The notes: a model not told the origin generated them from the letters alone. A DNA stretch of 64,000 bases from Nitrosomonas cryotolerans ATCC 49181 (GCF_900143275.1 NZ_FSRO01000001.1:992001-1056000), one strand, 5' to 3'; shown: positions 9,416 to 18,990, counted from the first letter of the stretch. Numbers and translations are program-made.

Positions 9416-10485
9416 TTTATTTCAGTTTTTCCGGAAACCTGTGCTTCAGAAAAAGTTGCCATTTCATTATGTAACGTACAGGCCATACGTAGCAAAGGCA
9501 GTGTGATCGCAGCACCACTACCTTCGCCAAGACGAAGGCCCAGGTTGCAAAGTGGTTTGGCATTAAGCCTGTCAAGGATTAGGTTATGGCCGGGCTCAGC
9601 CGAAGTATGTGAAAATAATAACCAATTCTTCATTCCAGGGCGCAATTGTTCAGCAGTTAATGCTGCAACAGAGCTAATAAAGCCATCGATCAACACGGGT
9701 ATCCCCAATTGGGCGCAACGGAGGTATGCACCAGTTAAAGCTGCGATTTCAAACCCACCAACGCGGCGCAGCGCTTCAAGGGGGGATGTAATATGGTTGC
9801 TGTGCAGATCCAGTGCACGCTGAATGATTGTTGTTTTATGCGCAATACCGTGTGTGTCAAGGCCAGTGCCTGGACCCACAAGTAAGACAGCTTCAGTATC
9901 AAGCAGAATGCAGGCTAGGGCGGTAGCAGCTGTGGTGTTGGCAATGCCCATTTCACCGCCAATGAATAGCTGCGTGTTCATGGAATGGGTGCGTTCAATA
10001 GCATGGCGGCCAGCCTGTAGTGCTTGAGTCAGTTGATCTATGGTCATTGCAGGCTCATGAATAAAATTAGCCGTACCAGGACCCAGTCGGTAATCGCTTA
10101 CGTTATGAAACGCTTCGGTATCCTGTGCTGTTCCCATATTGATTACCTCAAGTTGCACACCCAGGATTTGAGCCAAGACGCTAATCGCGGCCCCACCATT
10201 GGCAAAATTCCTGATCATTTCGCAGGTGACTGCTTGTGGAAATGCAGATACTCCCTCGGCCGCAACGCCATGATCTCCCGCAAATATGGTAATCTGAACG
10301 CGCTCTACGTCGGGTCGGAGAGTGCCTTGAAGCGAGGCAAGATGAATGGCGATATCCTCAAGCCGGCCCAGTGAGCCTGACGGTTTGGTGAGCTGTGCCT
10401 GGCGTGCTTGAGCAGCTTGCCGGGTCTTGGCATTGGGGATGACGAAAGGCTCATTTAGCCAATCGATTGCAGCTGTTTCATTCAT
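9412..10485 (-). CDS. cobT: Nicotinate-nucleotide-dimethylbenzimidazole phosphoribosyltransferase
   Basis: Activates the lower ligand by making alpha-ribazole phosphate from dimethylbenzimidazole and nicotinate mononucleotide. It has 357 residues, the family length. Visible motifs are [13 protein letters not shown] near the N terminus, [30 protein letters not shown], and EGSGAA near the C terminus with the family's catalytic Glu. It overlaps cobU by 8 bases and cobC by 4. Together with bluB in the same operon it implies endogenous dimethylbenzimidazole as the ligand. Confidence 0.96.
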   Translation of the reverse strand: MNETAAIDWLNEPFVIPNAKTRQAAQARQAQLTKPSGSLGRLEDIAIHLASLQGTLRPDVERVQITIFAGDHGVAAEGVSAFPQAVTCEMIRNFANGGAAISVLAQILGVQLEVINMGTAQDTEAFHNVSDYRLGPGTANFIHEPAMTIDQLTQALQAGRHAIERTHSMNTQLFIGGEMGIANTTAATALACILLDTEAVLLVGPGTGLDTHGIAHKTTIIQRALDLHSNHITSPLEALRRVGGFEIAALTGAYLRCAQLGIPVLIDGFISSVAALTAEQLRPGMKNWLLFSHTSAEPGHNLILDRLNAKPLCNLGLRLGEGSGAAITLPLLRMACTLHNEMATFSEAQVSGKTEIK

Positions 10486-11008
10486 GGGGATGCTCTTTTA
10501 ATATGTGTGGCAGACCGGCAACGGTTAGAATAACTTGTTCGCAGCACTGTGCCAGATCCTGATGTAATCGCCCGGCTTCATCACAGTAGCGGCGGCTTAG
10601 TTCTCCCATTGGGGTGATGCCCATATTCGTTTCGTTGCTGACTAGAATAATTCGGCCTGTTAATGTGGGTATCGTTGAGAGCAAGGCCTCGCGTTCGTAT
10701 AAAAATTGTGATGTATCCTGGGCTGTTAATAGATTAGTTAGCCAGAGTGTTAGACAATCGACGAGAATGCATCGCTCTCTGGTAGCTTGCTGATACAGTA
10801 CCGAAGCGAGCTGTAACGGTTCTTCAATTACAATCCAATTATCGGGGCGCCGTACACGATGTAATGCAATACGCTTGTGCATTTCTTCGTCAAGTGCAGT
10901 GGCAGTAGCAATATAAGTGACAGGCAGTTGACTTTCGGTTGCCAATCGTTCGGCCAGGCGGCTTTTGCCAGAACGAACGCCACCAAGAATGAGGGTTTTT
11001 TTATTCAT
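10478..11008 (-). CDS. cobU: Adenosylcobinamide kinase / adenosylcobinamide-phosphate guanylyltransferase
   Basis: Bifunctional enzyme that phosphorylates adenosylcobinamide and then attaches GMP. The 176-residue protein starts with the P-loop [15 protein letters not shown]. CobU-specific blocks are [11 protein letters not shown] and [21 protein letters not shown]. The start overlaps cobQ by 4 bases and the end overlaps cobT. It also gives the cell a route to salvage cobinamide taken up from outside. Confidence 0.96.
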   Translation of the reverse strand: MNKKTLILGGVRSGKSRLAERLATESQLPVTYIATATALDEEMHKRIALHRVRRPDNWIVIEEPLQLASVLYQQATRERCILVDCLTLWLTNLLTAQDTSQFLYEREALLSTIPTLTGRIILVSNETNMGITPMGELSRRYCDEAGRLHQDLAQCCEQVILTVAGLPHILKEHPHE

Positions 11009-12489
11009 TCTGCAGATACCTTGTTTAGATTAAGCAGTTGATATAATTGGTTAACATCAAGGTGCTGATTGATGCTGTCTGCTAATCGATTCATAGTCGT
11101 TTCACGTATTGCATGATAATCGAGCGATTGTATATTGCCATCCAATCCGGCCCAACTGAGTAGCGCATTGCAGGCTGCTGTCGATTCAAATAATCCGTGC
11201 AGATACGTACCCAGAATGAGTCCATCCTGACTGATTGCCCCATCAGATTTGTTGTCGAAATAAGCAGCGGGTTCATAGGATGAATCATAGGTAGTGATCC
11301 CGGCGTGAATTTCATAGCCTGTCATTGCTGCATCGTTAAGTGCGAGCGTACCCTGTACATTGCGTAGTAATTTGTCAGGCGCTAGCCTGGTAACCATGTC
11401 AAAAAATGAAAATCCGGTACGGCCACCTGTTTTCCCTTCGAGACCATTGGGATCATGTATCTGTTTTCCGAGCATCTGGAAACCGCCACAGATACCCATT
11501 AGCTTTCCACCGTAGCGCAGGTGTCGCCGAATAGCCGTTTCCCAGCCTTGCTGGCATAGCCAGTCCAGATCGGCACAGACACTTTTTGAACCTGGCAAGA
11601 TAATCAAATCGGCTGGCGGGATTGTTTCGCCAGGGCCGATAAATTTCAGATTGACTTGCGGATGCAGGCGCAACGGATCAAAGTCGGTATGATTACTGAT
11701 GCGTGGCAAGGCAGGCACAATAATATGCATCAGCGCTTCTGTTGGATTGAGGTCAGGATTATAAGTAGCTGGCAGTGCATCTTCTGCTTCCAGATGTAGC
11801 CCTTGTAAATAAGGCAGGACGCCCAGAACCGGTTTGCCGGTATGTTGTTCCAGCCAGTCCAGGCCTGGTTTGAGTAATGCGATGTCGCCTCGGAACCGAT
11901 TAATGACAAAGCCTTTTATTCGAGCTTGTTCGCTGTCACTTAACAGGGCCAGTGTGCCAATCAGATGCGCAAATACGCCCCCTCGATCGATATCGGCGAC
12001 GAGAATAACCGGGCAATCGATTGCCTCCGCAAAACCCATATTGGCAATATCATTAGCGCGCAGATTAATTTCAGCCGGAGAGCCTGCACCTTCTACAATA
12101 ATCTTGTCGTAGTTTGCCGCGAGGCGTGTATGAGACTCAAGTACGGCTTTTAGTGCGATAGTTTTGTAATCATGGTAACTGCGTGCATTCATATTGCCGA
12201 TTGCATGACCGTGAATAATAACCTGTGCACTTGAGTCAGTATTGGGTTTCAGTAGCACAGGATTCATGTCGGTATGTGGCGCCAGGCCGCAAGCGAATGC
12301 CTGTATCGCTTGAGCACGACCAATCTCCCCGCCATCTGCGCTGACCGCGCTGTTTAATGCCATATTCTGTGGTTTGAAGGGTGCAACACGTACATTCTGT
12401 CGGGCTAGCCAGCGACATAAGGCAGTTACCAGTAAACTTTTGCCAGCATCTGAAGTAGTGCCCTGGACCATGAGTGTCTGGGTATTCAT
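11005..12489 (-). CDS. cobQ: Cobyric acid synthase
   Basis: Glutamine-dependent amidation of adenosylcobyrinic acid a,c-diamide to cobyric acid, 494 residues. The N-terminal ATP-binding domain shows [20 protein letters not shown] and [10 protein letters not shown]. The C-terminal class I glutamine amidotransferase-like domain has [10 protein letters not shown] with the nucleophilic Cys and the YLHGLFES His motif. Its ATG lies just past the left end of the TnpB element. Joining the sequences on both sides of that element recreates an ATGA overlap with cobD, so the two genes were contiguous before insertion. Confidence 0.97.
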   Translation of the reverse strand: MNTQTLMVQGTTSDAGKSLLVTALCRWLARQNVRVAPFKPQNMALNSAVSADGGEIGRAQAIQAFACGLAPHTDMNPVLLKPNTDSSAQVIIHGHAIGNMNARSYHDYKTIALKAVLESHTRLAANYDKIIVEGAGSPAEINLRANDIANMGFAEAIDCPVILVADIDRGGVFAHLIGTLALLSDSEQARIKGFVINRFRGDIALLKPGLDWLEQHTGKPVLGVLPYLQGLHLEAEDALPATYNPDLNPTEALMHIIVPALPRISNHTDFDPLRLHPQVNLKFIGPGETIPPADLIILPGSKSVCADLDWLCQQGWETAIRRHLRYGGKLMGICGGFQMLGKQIHDPNGLEGKTGGRTGFSFFDMVTRLAPDKLLRNVQGTLALNDAAMTGYEIHAGITTYDSSYEPAAYFDNKSDGAISQDGLILGTYLHGLFESTAACNALLSWAGLDGNIQSLDYHAIRETTMNRLADSINQHLDVNQLYQLLNLNKVSAE

Positions 12490-12531
12490 GTATTCATGCC
12501 GGTTATATTTATCATCTCAACTTCCGGAAAA

Positions 12532-12551
12532 CCCCGGTCTTAAGGCCGGGG
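12532..12551 (+). repeat. Left-end hairpin of the TnpB element
   Basis: CCCCGG at the start and CCGGGG at the end of this 20-base near-palindrome enclose CTTAAG. Subterminal imperfect hairpins of this kind are recognised by TnpA of the IS200/IS605 family. It lies 20 bases inside the left junction. Confidence 0.75.
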
Positions 12552-12619
12552 ATGGATAGGGAGTCAGCTTCGCTGATACTAAAGCCTGTTTTTTCACCTA
12601 TTTCTGTTACAGTGTGTTA

Positions 12620-13753
12620 ATGGAAATTAAGCGCGCATACAAATTCAGGTTTTACCCAACTTTTGAGCAAGAAACTATTCTGGCTCAAACATTCGGGTGT
12701 GCTCGGTTTGTCTATAATCGCATGTTGCGCGTTCGTTCTGATGCTTGGTATACCGAGAAAAGAAGAATCGGGTATCATGCTACCTCCTCTTTGTTGACCG
12801 AGTTAAAAAAAGAGCCTGAATTTGAATGGCTGAACAAAGTTTCCAGTGTTCCTGTGCAGCAATCTCTCCGCCACCTGCAAACGGCATTTGGTAATTTCTT
12901 TGCCAAACGAGCCAAATACCCGTCATTCAAAAGCAAGCATGAGAAGCAATCGGCTGAATACACGTCCAGCGCCTTCAAGTGGGACGGTAAGTCTCTGAAA
13001 CTGGCGAAGATGAAAGATCCACTGAATATCAGATGGTCGCGCACCCTTCCTAAGGCAACAAAACTAACGATTGCAACAGTCTCTAAAGACTCAGCGGGTC
13101 GATACCATGTTTCTATGCTTTGCGACGACTCTGTTGCGCGAAAGCCATGGGTTAGCGGCAAAGTCGGCATTGACTTAGGATTAACGCACTTCGCTATTCT
13201 TTCTACGGGCGAGAAGATTGCGTCTCCTAACACGCTACGAAAGAATGAAACCAGGCTTGCTAAGCTGCAACGCAAGCTATCTAAAAAGCGCAAAGGGTCG
13301 GCCAATAGACAAAAAGCCAGACTGAAAGTAGCGCGACTACATGCAGGAATTGCTGATGCTCGTAAAGACTTTCTACATAAACTCTCAACACGGCTAGTGA
13401 ACGAAAACCAAGTGATAGCTGTAGAGTCTTTAGCTGTTAGCAATATGAAGAAAAATCGTTGCCTCGCAAAATCAATTTCCGATGCAGGATGGGGTGAATT
13501 TGTGCGGCAATTAGAATACAAGTCGCTGTGGTACGGGCGAGAGCTTGTAGGTATTGACCGATGGTATCCAAGCAGCAAACGCTGCTCGGGATGTGGGCAT
13601 ACCGTAAACAAGATGCCTTTGAATGTGCGTGAATGGACTTGTCCGGAATGCGGATCAATCCATGATCGAGACATCAACGCAGCGCGTAATGTTTTGGCCG
13701 CTGGACTGGCGGTGTCAGCCCTTGGAGAATCTATAAGTCCTGTTTGCATTTAG
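12620..13753 (+). CDS. tnpB: RNA-guided endonuclease TnpB (IS200/IS605 OrfB)
   Basis: A full-length TnpB of 377 residues from ATG 12620; a GTG two codons upstream is possible. RuvC-like motif I is KVGIDLGLTHF, motif II is VIAVESLAVSNM and motif III is HDRDINAARNVL, giving the D-E-D triad. A zinc finger, CSGCGHTVNK...CPECG, lies between II and III. TnpB nucleases use an omega RNA from the element's right end to cut sites flanked by the insertion motif. No disabling change is visible. It faces against the cob operon, and its stop overlaps the displaced stop of cobD. Confidence 0.93.
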   Translation: MEIKRAYKFRFYPTFEQETILAQTFGCARFVYNRMLRVRSDAWYTEKRRIGYHATSSLLTELKKEPEFEWLNKVSSVPVQQSLRHLQTAFGNFFAKRAKYPSFKSKHEKQSAEYTSSAFKWDGKSLKLAKMKDPLNIRWSRTLPKATKLTIATVSKDSAGRYHVSMLCDDSVARKPWVSGKVGIDLGLTHFAILSTGEKIASPNTLRKNETRLAKLQRKLSKKRKGSANRQKARLKVARLHAGIADARKDFLHKLSTRLVNENQVIAVESLAVSNMKKNRCLAKSISDAGWGEFVRQLEYKSLWYGRELVGIDRWYPSSKRCSGCGHTVNKMPLNVREWTCPECGSIHDRDINAARNVLAAGLAVSALGESISPVCI

Positions 13754-13835
13754 GTGCGTCCGGGTTGGATTCGTTGAATTGGGAATCCCCTTCGTTTACG
13801 GAGGGGAGCAGTCAAATTCACGAGTGCCTTATCTA
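13690..13835 (+). ncRNA. Candidate omega RNA of the cob-operon TnpB element
   Basis: In characterised TnpB elements the omega RNA spans the 3' end of tnpB and the right end and continues into flanking DNA, which serves as guide. Here the right-end hairpin (CCCCTTCG/CGGAGGGG region, about 13789-13807) is followed by AGCAGTCAA and then flanking cobD sequence ATTCACGAGTGCCTTATC as the predicted guide start. The 5' boundary is a guess. The existence of the RNA is inferred from the family. Confidence 0.4.
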
Positions 13836-14823
13836 ATCGCCGCCAGTCAGTTTCTGTTCTTGGCAAGCCAAAGCGCAGGCTAGAAGGGTGTTCGAAACAG
13901 CGAGTTAGAATGCCCTGCTGTGCCAGTTTGTCGTGAATAGATTGTGCATCCGGTGACTGCACCCATTGAAAGAAGGCGCAGCCACCATCCGGGGAGAGAT
14001 GATGCTGGGCAAGCAATGTTTGTAATCGCCGGCTTTGTTGAATCAGATACTGGCGGGTCGTTTTCTGCCAGGTTTCGTCCTGTAGTGCCTGGATGGCAAC
14101 CCAGCGTGCAGGTGTGCTGATTGTCCAGGGACCGAGCAAGGCGTTGAGTTGTGATAGCAACTCAGCCTGTGCACATACAAAACCAACCCGTGCACCCGCC
14201 AGTCCAAAGAACTTACCTAATGAACGTAATACAATGAGGCCCGGAGAGGTGGTTCGCGATACGATACTGTGCTCAGGCGTGGCGTCAATGAATGCTTCAT
14301 CTACCACCAGCCAGCCGCCGCGACGGGCAAGATGTGCGTGCCAGGCAAGTATTGTTTCCATCGGAAAAGTATCACCTGTAGGATTATTGGGATGAATAAT
14401 AACCAGCACATCAGTCGCGGCCAGGGTGCTTTCAATTTGCTGTGGTGTTACCGCTGATACACTATGATTCGCGCGTTGCCAGGCATGTGCATGCTCGGCA
14501 TAGCCTGGATTAAGTACACTGACGCGTGATGGTTTGCGCAATTGCGGTAGTGCCTGAATGGCTGCCTGTGATCCGGCAACGGGTAAGAGCGAATCAGTAC
14601 CATAGTAATAACCTGCAATGGCGCTTAACTCATCCTCATCTTCCGGCAGTCGTGCCCAGATGGATGCTGGCATGGCCTTAACCGGCCATCCATTAGGGTT
14701 GATGCCGGTGGATAGATCCAGCCAGTCTCCAAGTGGAATTGCGTACCGTATAGCGGCCGTTCGCAAGCGGCCACCGTGATGTAATATCCCTTGTTGATCA
14801 GGCTGTGATAATAAACTTGACAA
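13750..14823 (-). CDS. cobD: L-threonine-O-3-phosphate decarboxylase, C terminus altered by an IS insertion
   Basis: PLP-dependent aminotransferase-fold enzyme making (R)-1-amino-2-propanol phosphate for the nucleotide loop. Landmarks are LDLSTGINPNGWP, IIHPNNPTGDTF, VVDEAFID and the PLP lysine in LRSLGKFFGLAGARVGF. It has 357 residues. The last 21 codons (from 13813 down) come from the right end of the TnpB element: the native tail after LVN is replaced by a basic sequence ending QRIQPGRT. The reconstructed native end adds only about eight residues after LVN, so activity is probably kept. It overlaps cbiB by 26 bases. Confidence 0.93.
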   Translation of the reverse strand: MSSLLSQPDQQGILHHGGRLRTAAIRYAIPLGDWLDLSTGINPNGWPVKAMPASIWARLPEDEDELSAIAGYYYGTDSLLPVAGSQAAIQALPQLRKPSRVSVLNPGYAEHAHAWQRANHSVSAVTPQQIESTLAATDVLVIIHPNNPTGDTFPMETILAWHAHLARRGGWLVVDEAFIDATPEHSIVSRTTSPGLIVLRSLGKFFGLAGARVGFVCAQAELLSQLNALLGPWTISTPARWVAIQALQDETWQKTTRQYLIQQSRRLQTLLAQHHLSPDGGCAFFQWVQSPDAQSIHDKLAQQGILTRCFEHPSSLRFGLPRTETDWRRLDKALVNLTAPLRKRRGFPIQRIQPGRT

Positions 14824-15712
14824 GCCATTCTCCTATACACAAAACAAATAACCAGAGCAAAAGTGAGCGTTTTATTAATCCCAGTGCGCGATCGATATCA
14901 CCGGGTTCGGGTATGCGTCCTGTCCCTAACATTGGGCGGAATTCGAGCGCACCGTGATAGTAAGCGGGGCCACCTAATGATATTTCAAGGCTGCCCGCGC
15001 CTGCAGCCATCACAGGTCCGGCATTAGGGCTTTTCCACGTGGCACCTTGAGCCTGCCAGCAGATGAAAGCGCTGCGTATCTCTCCAGTCAACGCATAACT
15101 GAGAGCAGTCAGTCGTGCTGGTATCAAGTTCAATAAATCATCAAAGCGTGCAGCAGCCCAGCCGAAATGGCGGTAACGGGTATTGCGGTAGCCCCACATG
15201 GCATCCAATGTGTTGACCAGACGATAAATAAGCGCCCCCGGTGCGCCCGCGACCGCAAACCAGAATAAGACGCCAAAAATAGCATCATTGCCATTTTCTA
15301 ATACAGATTCAATGGTTCCCTGAGTTATCGCGGTATGATCGAGCGTAGTTGTATCACGGCTGAGGATTAAGCTCACCTGATGGCGTGCTGCGTTCAGATC
15401 GTCTGCCAATAATGCATTTTGTACTCTTTTGGCGTGGATACTGAGACTATGCCAGCCGATGGCGAGATAAAGAATGAGCACATCAATTATAAAATGCCCG
15501 GGAAGCCGGTGTATCCATGTGACGAGCAGAGTAAAAGGAATCAGCAATAGCAATAAAGCGAGTAGGCCGCGTACAGTTGAATCAAGATAAAGATGCTGCT
15601 CTATGATGCGCGTAAGATGACCGAATCCAACCAGCGGATGGAAGCGGCGTGGTTCGCCTAACCATGCATCCAGTGCCAGTGCTATGCAAATAGCCAAGGT
15701 TATTGTCATCAT
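14798..15712 (-). CDS. cbiB: Adenosylcobinamide-phosphate synthase, membrane protein
   Basis: Attaches aminopropanol phosphate to adenosylcobyric acid (CbiB of Salmonella, CobD of Pseudomonas). The start at MMTITLAICIALALDAWLGE was chosen because it opens the conserved N-terminal motif DAWLGEPRRFHPLVGFG and leaves bluB free of overlap; longer in-frame starts run into bluB. The result is 304 residues, family size. Other signatures are ESVLENGNDAIFGVLFWFA, NTLDAMWGYRN and the C-terminal ALEFRPMLGTGRIPEPGDIDRAL region. Several membrane helices. It is followed by cobD, the enzyme supplying its substrate. Confidence 0.95.
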   Translation of the reverse strand: MMTITLAICIALALDAWLGEPRRFHPLVGFGHLTRIIEQHLYLDSTVRGLLALLLLLIPFTLLVTWIHRLPGHFIIDVLILYLAIGWHSLSIHAKRVQNALLADDLNAARHQVSLILSRDTTTLDHTAITQGTIESVLENGNDAIFGVLFWFAVAGAPGALIYRLVNTLDAMWGYRNTRYRHFGWAAARFDDLLNLIPARLTALSYALTGEIRSAFICWQAQGATWKSPNAGPVMAAGAGSLEISLGGPAYYHGALEFRPMLGTGRIPEPGDIDRALGLIKRSLLLWLFVLCIGEWLVKFIITA

Positions 15713-15728
15713 GAAACGAATCGATTGT

Positions 15729-16391
15729 TTATGTTGATGATTGCGTGCAACCCCAGGTATTATGAAATAATAAATCTTGTAAGGGGTGTGCTTGTGCCCA
15801 ATTTTCACGTATCAACATGGGTGCAGGATAAAAGGCTTCCACATGTCCGAGGCATAAAATAGCAATCGGTTTACTGCCGGCGGGCATCATCAGCAACTGG
15901 GCAAGTTGTACGGGATCAAACAAAGAAACCCAACCCATTCCCAGTCCTTCGGCACGCGCTGCCAGCCAGAGGTTCTGAATGGCGCAGGCGACGGAAGCCA
16001 GATCCATCTCAGGTAAAGTGCGTCTGCCAAAAATATGCTGTTCACGTTTGTCGCTCAATGCCGCAACCAGTAGCTCCCCGCATTCCCGGATACCCTCTAT
16101 CTTGAGACGCATAAATTCATCACTTCGTTCAGCTAATGCGGCGGCGGTCTGGATTCGCTCTTCTTCTACCAGTGTGGTAATGGCTGTGCGTAGATCGGGC
16201 TCAGTAATACGTATAAATCGCCAGGGCTGCATTAGACCGACACTGGGGGCATGATGGGCTGCTTCCAGAATACGATTGAGTGTGGCCGGATCAACTGGGT
16301 CTGGCCGGAAGTGGCGCATATCACGTCGTTCCTTAATAACGCGGTAAACGGCTGCGCGTGCAGATTTGCTAAAGCGATGATTATTCTTCAT
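15729..16391 (-). CDS. bluB: 5,6-dimethylbenzimidazole synthase
   Basis: Oxygen-dependent flavin-destroying enzyme of the nitroreductase fold that makes the cobalamin lower ligand from FMNH2. It has 220 residues. RRDMRHFRPDPVDPATL starts the FMN-binding region; AHHAPSVGLMQPWRFIRI and GLGMGWVSLFDP are characteristic BluB blocks that separate it from ordinary nitroreductases. It overlaps cbiA by 4 bases. Its presence shows that this aerobe makes its own dimethylbenzimidazole. Confidence 0.94.
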   Translation of the reverse strand: MKNNHRFSKSARAAVYRVIKERRDMRHFRPDPVDPATLNRILEAAHHAPSVGLMQPWRFIRITEPDLRTAITTLVEEERIQTAAALAERSDEFMRLKIEGIRECGELLVAALSDKREQHIFGRRTLPEMDLASVACAIQNLWLAARAEGLGMGWVSLFDPVQLAQLLMMPAGSKPIAILCLGHVEAFYPAPMLIRENWAQAHPLQDLLFHNTWGCTQSST

Positions 16392-17689
16392 GGTAAAAAT
16401 AATCCTGCGGCTACGGTCGGGTTTGATGGCAGATACCAGTGGATATATGAGGCAGTCAGTTTATCCTTGCAAAATAGCGGTTCTGATCGGAGTTCTTTTC
16501 GTGTTGGCCGAGTCAGCGCGGAACATTCAGCCGATATTTCTAATCGAGAATAATGGAAGGTATGACCCCGTAGTTCCCCGTTTGGGAATGGGGCAGAATG
16601 AAGACCCAGGTTAACCAAGCGAGTTTGCATGACCGCCTGACCCTGAAGAATACCAACCATATTTGCTATTTGTCCTTTGCTATTTGTGAGTGTGGTCAGT
16701 AAATAGAGCATGCCACCACATTCAGCGACAATCGGTTTGCTGGCCGCGTGATGATCACGAATTGCATGGTGCATGGCGGTGTTATCCTGCAGTGCCTGCA
16801 GATGCAACTCGGGATAGCCACTCGGTAAATAGAGACTATCCACTTCCGGCAGCATGGTGTCTGCAAGTGGAGAGAAGAATATCAGTTCTGCTCCCATTGC
16901 CTGTAATAAATCCAGATTGGCGTGGTAAATAAAAGAAAAGGCTTTATCCCGCGCTATCGCAATGCGTATGCCCTTAAGTGTTTGTGGAATCAGCGTGCGT
17001 TGAGTGAAAGCAATATCAGGCGGAGTAAAACCCACAGCTGGGGGTAAGATACTCAGTGGTGTTTGAGCAAGGTGTTCTGCAAGCGCATTTAAACGCTGAT
17101 CGATATCGTCAATTTCATTTGCTTGAACCAGTCCTAGATGACGGCTGGGTAATGGAAATTTTTCATTGCGTGATAATGCGCCCAGCCATGACAGGTTTGA
17201 TGGCAGACTTTCTTTCACCATCGCAATATGTGCGGGGCTTGCGACCTGATTAGCGAATACACCGAAAACAGTGAGTCCGGCCTGATAGCTTGCTAATCCG
17301 TGTGCGACAGCACCCCATGTCTGAGCCATGGCGGTGGCATCAATGACGGCTACTACCGGAATGTTAAACAGGATGGCGAGATCGGCACTAGAGGGCTGTC
17401 CGTCATAGAGACCCATAACGCCTTCAATCAAAATCAGGTCCGCTTGAGTGGCCGCCTGATATAAAAGCTGTCGACAATGTGACTGGCCGCCCATCCATAA
17501 ATCCAGTTGATAGACTGGATTGCCGGATGCGCGTTCCAGTATCATTGGATCCAGAAAATCCGGCCCCGTTTTGAAAACATGCACCCGTCGACCCTGATTA
17601 CGATGTAATCTTGCCAGCGCAGCGGTAATCGTTGTTTTGCCCTGCCCGGAAGCGGGGGCAGCTACCAACAGGGCAGGGCAATACTTCAC
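16388..17689 (-). CDS. cbiA: Cobyrinic acid a,c-diamide synthase
   Basis: Glutamine-dependent amidation of the a and c carboxylates of cobyrinic (or hydrogenobyrinic) acid, 433 residues. The N-terminal P-loop domain reads APASGQGKTTITAALARL with FKTGPDFLDPMIL; ADLILIEGVMGLYDG is also typical. The C-terminal amidotransferase domain has VAECGGMLYLL with the nucleophilic Cys and GHTFHYSRLE. It is coupled to btuR and bluB by 4-base overlaps. Its substrate would require corrin precursors not made by any gene in the window. Confidence 0.95.
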   Translation of the reverse strand: MKYCPALLVAAPASGQGKTTITAALARLHRNQGRRVHVFKTGPDFLDPMILERASGNPVYQLDLWMGGQSHCRQLLYQAATQADLILIEGVMGLYDGQPSSADLAILFNIPVVAVIDATAMAQTWGAVAHGLASYQAGLTVFGVFANQVASPAHIAMVKESLPSNLSWLGALSRNEKFPLPSRHLGLVQANEIDDIDQRLNALAEHLAQTPLSILPPAVGFTPPDIAFTQRTLIPQTLKGIRIAIARDKAFSFIYHANLDLLQAMGAELIFFSPLADTMLPEVDSLYLPSGYPELHLQALQDNTAMHHAIRDHHAASKPIVAECGGMLYLLTTLTNSKGQIANMVGILQGQAVMQTRLVNLGLHSAPFPNGELRGHTFHYSRLEISAECSALTRPTRKELRSEPLFCKDKLTASYIHWYLPSNPTVAAGLFLP

Positions 17690-18291
17690 AAATCAATTCC
17701 TTTTTGCGCTGTGATCCCTGCTCTAAAAGCGTGCTTGCTGTCCTGCATTTCCGTTACGGTATCGGCTGCTTCACACAGTGCTTCAGGAGCGGCGCGTCCA
17801 GTAATAACGACATGTTGCATAGGTGGCCGATTTTTCAGGTCATTTAGTATGGTCGTTAAATCCAGCCAGCCAAACTTAAGCGGATAAGTCAATTCATCGA
17901 GCACAACGAGATGAAGAGACGGGTCCTGTAACATTGCCCGCACGATCGCCCAGCCGCGTTGCGCTGTTTCGATATCACGTGCCAGGTTTTGTGTTTCCCA
18001 GGTGAATCCTTCACCCAGGACATGCCAGGTTACGCCATCCTGACGTCGGAAAAAGGCTTCTTCGCCGGTATCCGAACGACCTTTAATAAATTGTGCGACG
18101 CCAGCCTGCATGCCATGACCCAAGGCACGGGCAACCATGCCAAAGGCAGAGCTGGATTTACCTTTGCCATTACCTGTCAGTATCAGCAGTAATCCCTGCT
18201 CTTTATCTGCACGTGCAATGGCTTTATCCACCACTTCTTTTTTACGCTGCATACGATGGCGGTGGCGTTGCTCACGATCAGGCTTGTCCAT
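17686..18291 (-). CDS. btuR: Corrinoid adenosyltransferase (BtuR/CobO/CobA type)
   Basis: Transfers the adenosyl group of ATP to reduced corrinoids. It has 201 residues. The P-loop GNGKGKSSSAFGMVARALGHG is diagnostic of the BtuR family; VVLDELTYPLKFGWLD and the RPPMQHVVITGRAAPEALCEAADTVTEM region complete it. A short basic N-terminal helix precedes the fold. It lies 4 bases downstream of the first BtuM-like gene and overlaps cbiA by 4, serving both salvage and de novo intermediates. Confidence 0.95.
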   Translation of the reverse strand: MDKPDREQRHRHRMQRKKEVVDKAIARADKEQGLLLILTGNGKGKSSSAFGMVARALGHGMQAGVAQFIKGRSDTGEEAFFRRQDGVTWHVLGEGFTWETQNLARDIETAQRGWAIVRAMLQDPSLHLVVLDELTYPLKFGWLDLTTILNDLKNRPPMQHVVITGRAAPEALCEAADTVTEMQDSKHAFRAGITAQKGIDL

Positions 18292-18295
18292 GTCG

Positions 18296-18877
18296 TTATC
18301 CGGCCGTGGTTTTGTGTGGGTTGAATTGATGATGTATCAATGTGCATGCGGTATGTATAGCGACAACAATGCCAATATAAAATAGGAATGACTCGATATA
18401 AAGCGGGAAGTATGCGATCAGACGTTGCCCGAATTCAATCAGAGTGGTCTCTTCAAAGCGCCCGGAAAAGAAATAGAATCCACCACTGGAAAATAGCTCG
18501 CAGAAGGTTAAACCTGCCACAATACTGAGTGAAAAAGGGATGAGTGTGCGCCATTCCATTTGATGTTGATTTGCATACCAGCGTCCAGCCAGCCACAGTG
18601 AGCTGTAAGCGGGTAACAGAAAGATATAGGCCGGCGTGAGACAAAAGCCACTAGTGCCGCCCCAGGTGTAAGCAGCAAAGTCCAACCACCAGCTTAATGC
18701 AAAGAATATGAATAATGATCCGACTGGGCGAAGATACACGCCAGCGAGAAAGAATATGACCCATGAAGCGCCTGGCAGGCTATGCAGTGAAGCGAAATGA
18801 TGACCGCGCGTGATAATCATGAGCAGTGCCAGCATGAGGCCAATAGTAACCTGATTTCGGGTAGATAATGTGAGCAT
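18296..18877 (-). CDS. btuM: BtuM-like cobalamin transporter (solitary ECF-type S component)
   Basis: A 193-residue membrane protein with about six hydrophobic segments. It matches the BtuM family: short N terminus LSTRNQ, TRGHHFASL, FFLAGVYLR, and above all GTSGFCLTPAY with Cys79. In BtuM of Thiobacillus denitrificans a Cys at the equivalent place (Cys80) coordinates cobalt and supports decyanation. No ECF ATPase or T component is nearby, consistent with solitary operation. It lies between a TonB receptor for corrinoids and the adenosyltransferase. The family call is from memory of motifs. Confidence 0.75.
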   Translation of the reverse strand: MLTLSTRNQVTIGLMLALLMIITRGHHFASLHSLPGASWVIFFLAGVYLRPVGSLFIFFALSWWLDFAAYTWGGTSGFCLTPAYIFLLPAYSSLWLAGRWYANQHQMEWRTLIPFSLSIVAGLTFCELFSSGGFYFFSGRFEETTLIEFGQRLIAYFPLYIESFLFYIGIVVAIHTACTLIHHQFNPHKTTAG

Positions 18878-18990
18878 AGGTAACTCCTTTATAGATTGCG
18901 GGAATTAATAACATAGGGAAGCCAAAAATATTGGCCACTCTCAAAAAGCAGGGATACGTTGGTGATTGCTTATAGCCGAATTTGTACATA

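Larger units (their letters stand above)
12513..13815 (+). mobile_element. TnpB-only IS200/IS605-type element inserted between cobQ and cobD
   Basis: The element is bounded on the left by the pentanucleotide TTTAT (12508-12512) and on the right by the tip GTCAA (TCAA 13812-13815). Subterminal hairpins lie at 12532-12551 (left) and about 13789-13807 (right). Removing 12513-13815 joins cobD to its own stop codon as TGA overlapping the cobQ ATG, the spacing seen throughout this operon, which fixes both ends. It carries tnpB only, no tnpA, and lies antisense to the operon. Target duplication is absent, as expected for this single-strand mechanism. Confidence 0.88.

Noticed and set aside
12775..13749. 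Long minus-strand open frame across tnpB
   Set aside because: Antisense shadow of TnpB, which has all catalytic motifs on the plus strand; no protein-like pattern or ribosome binding site.
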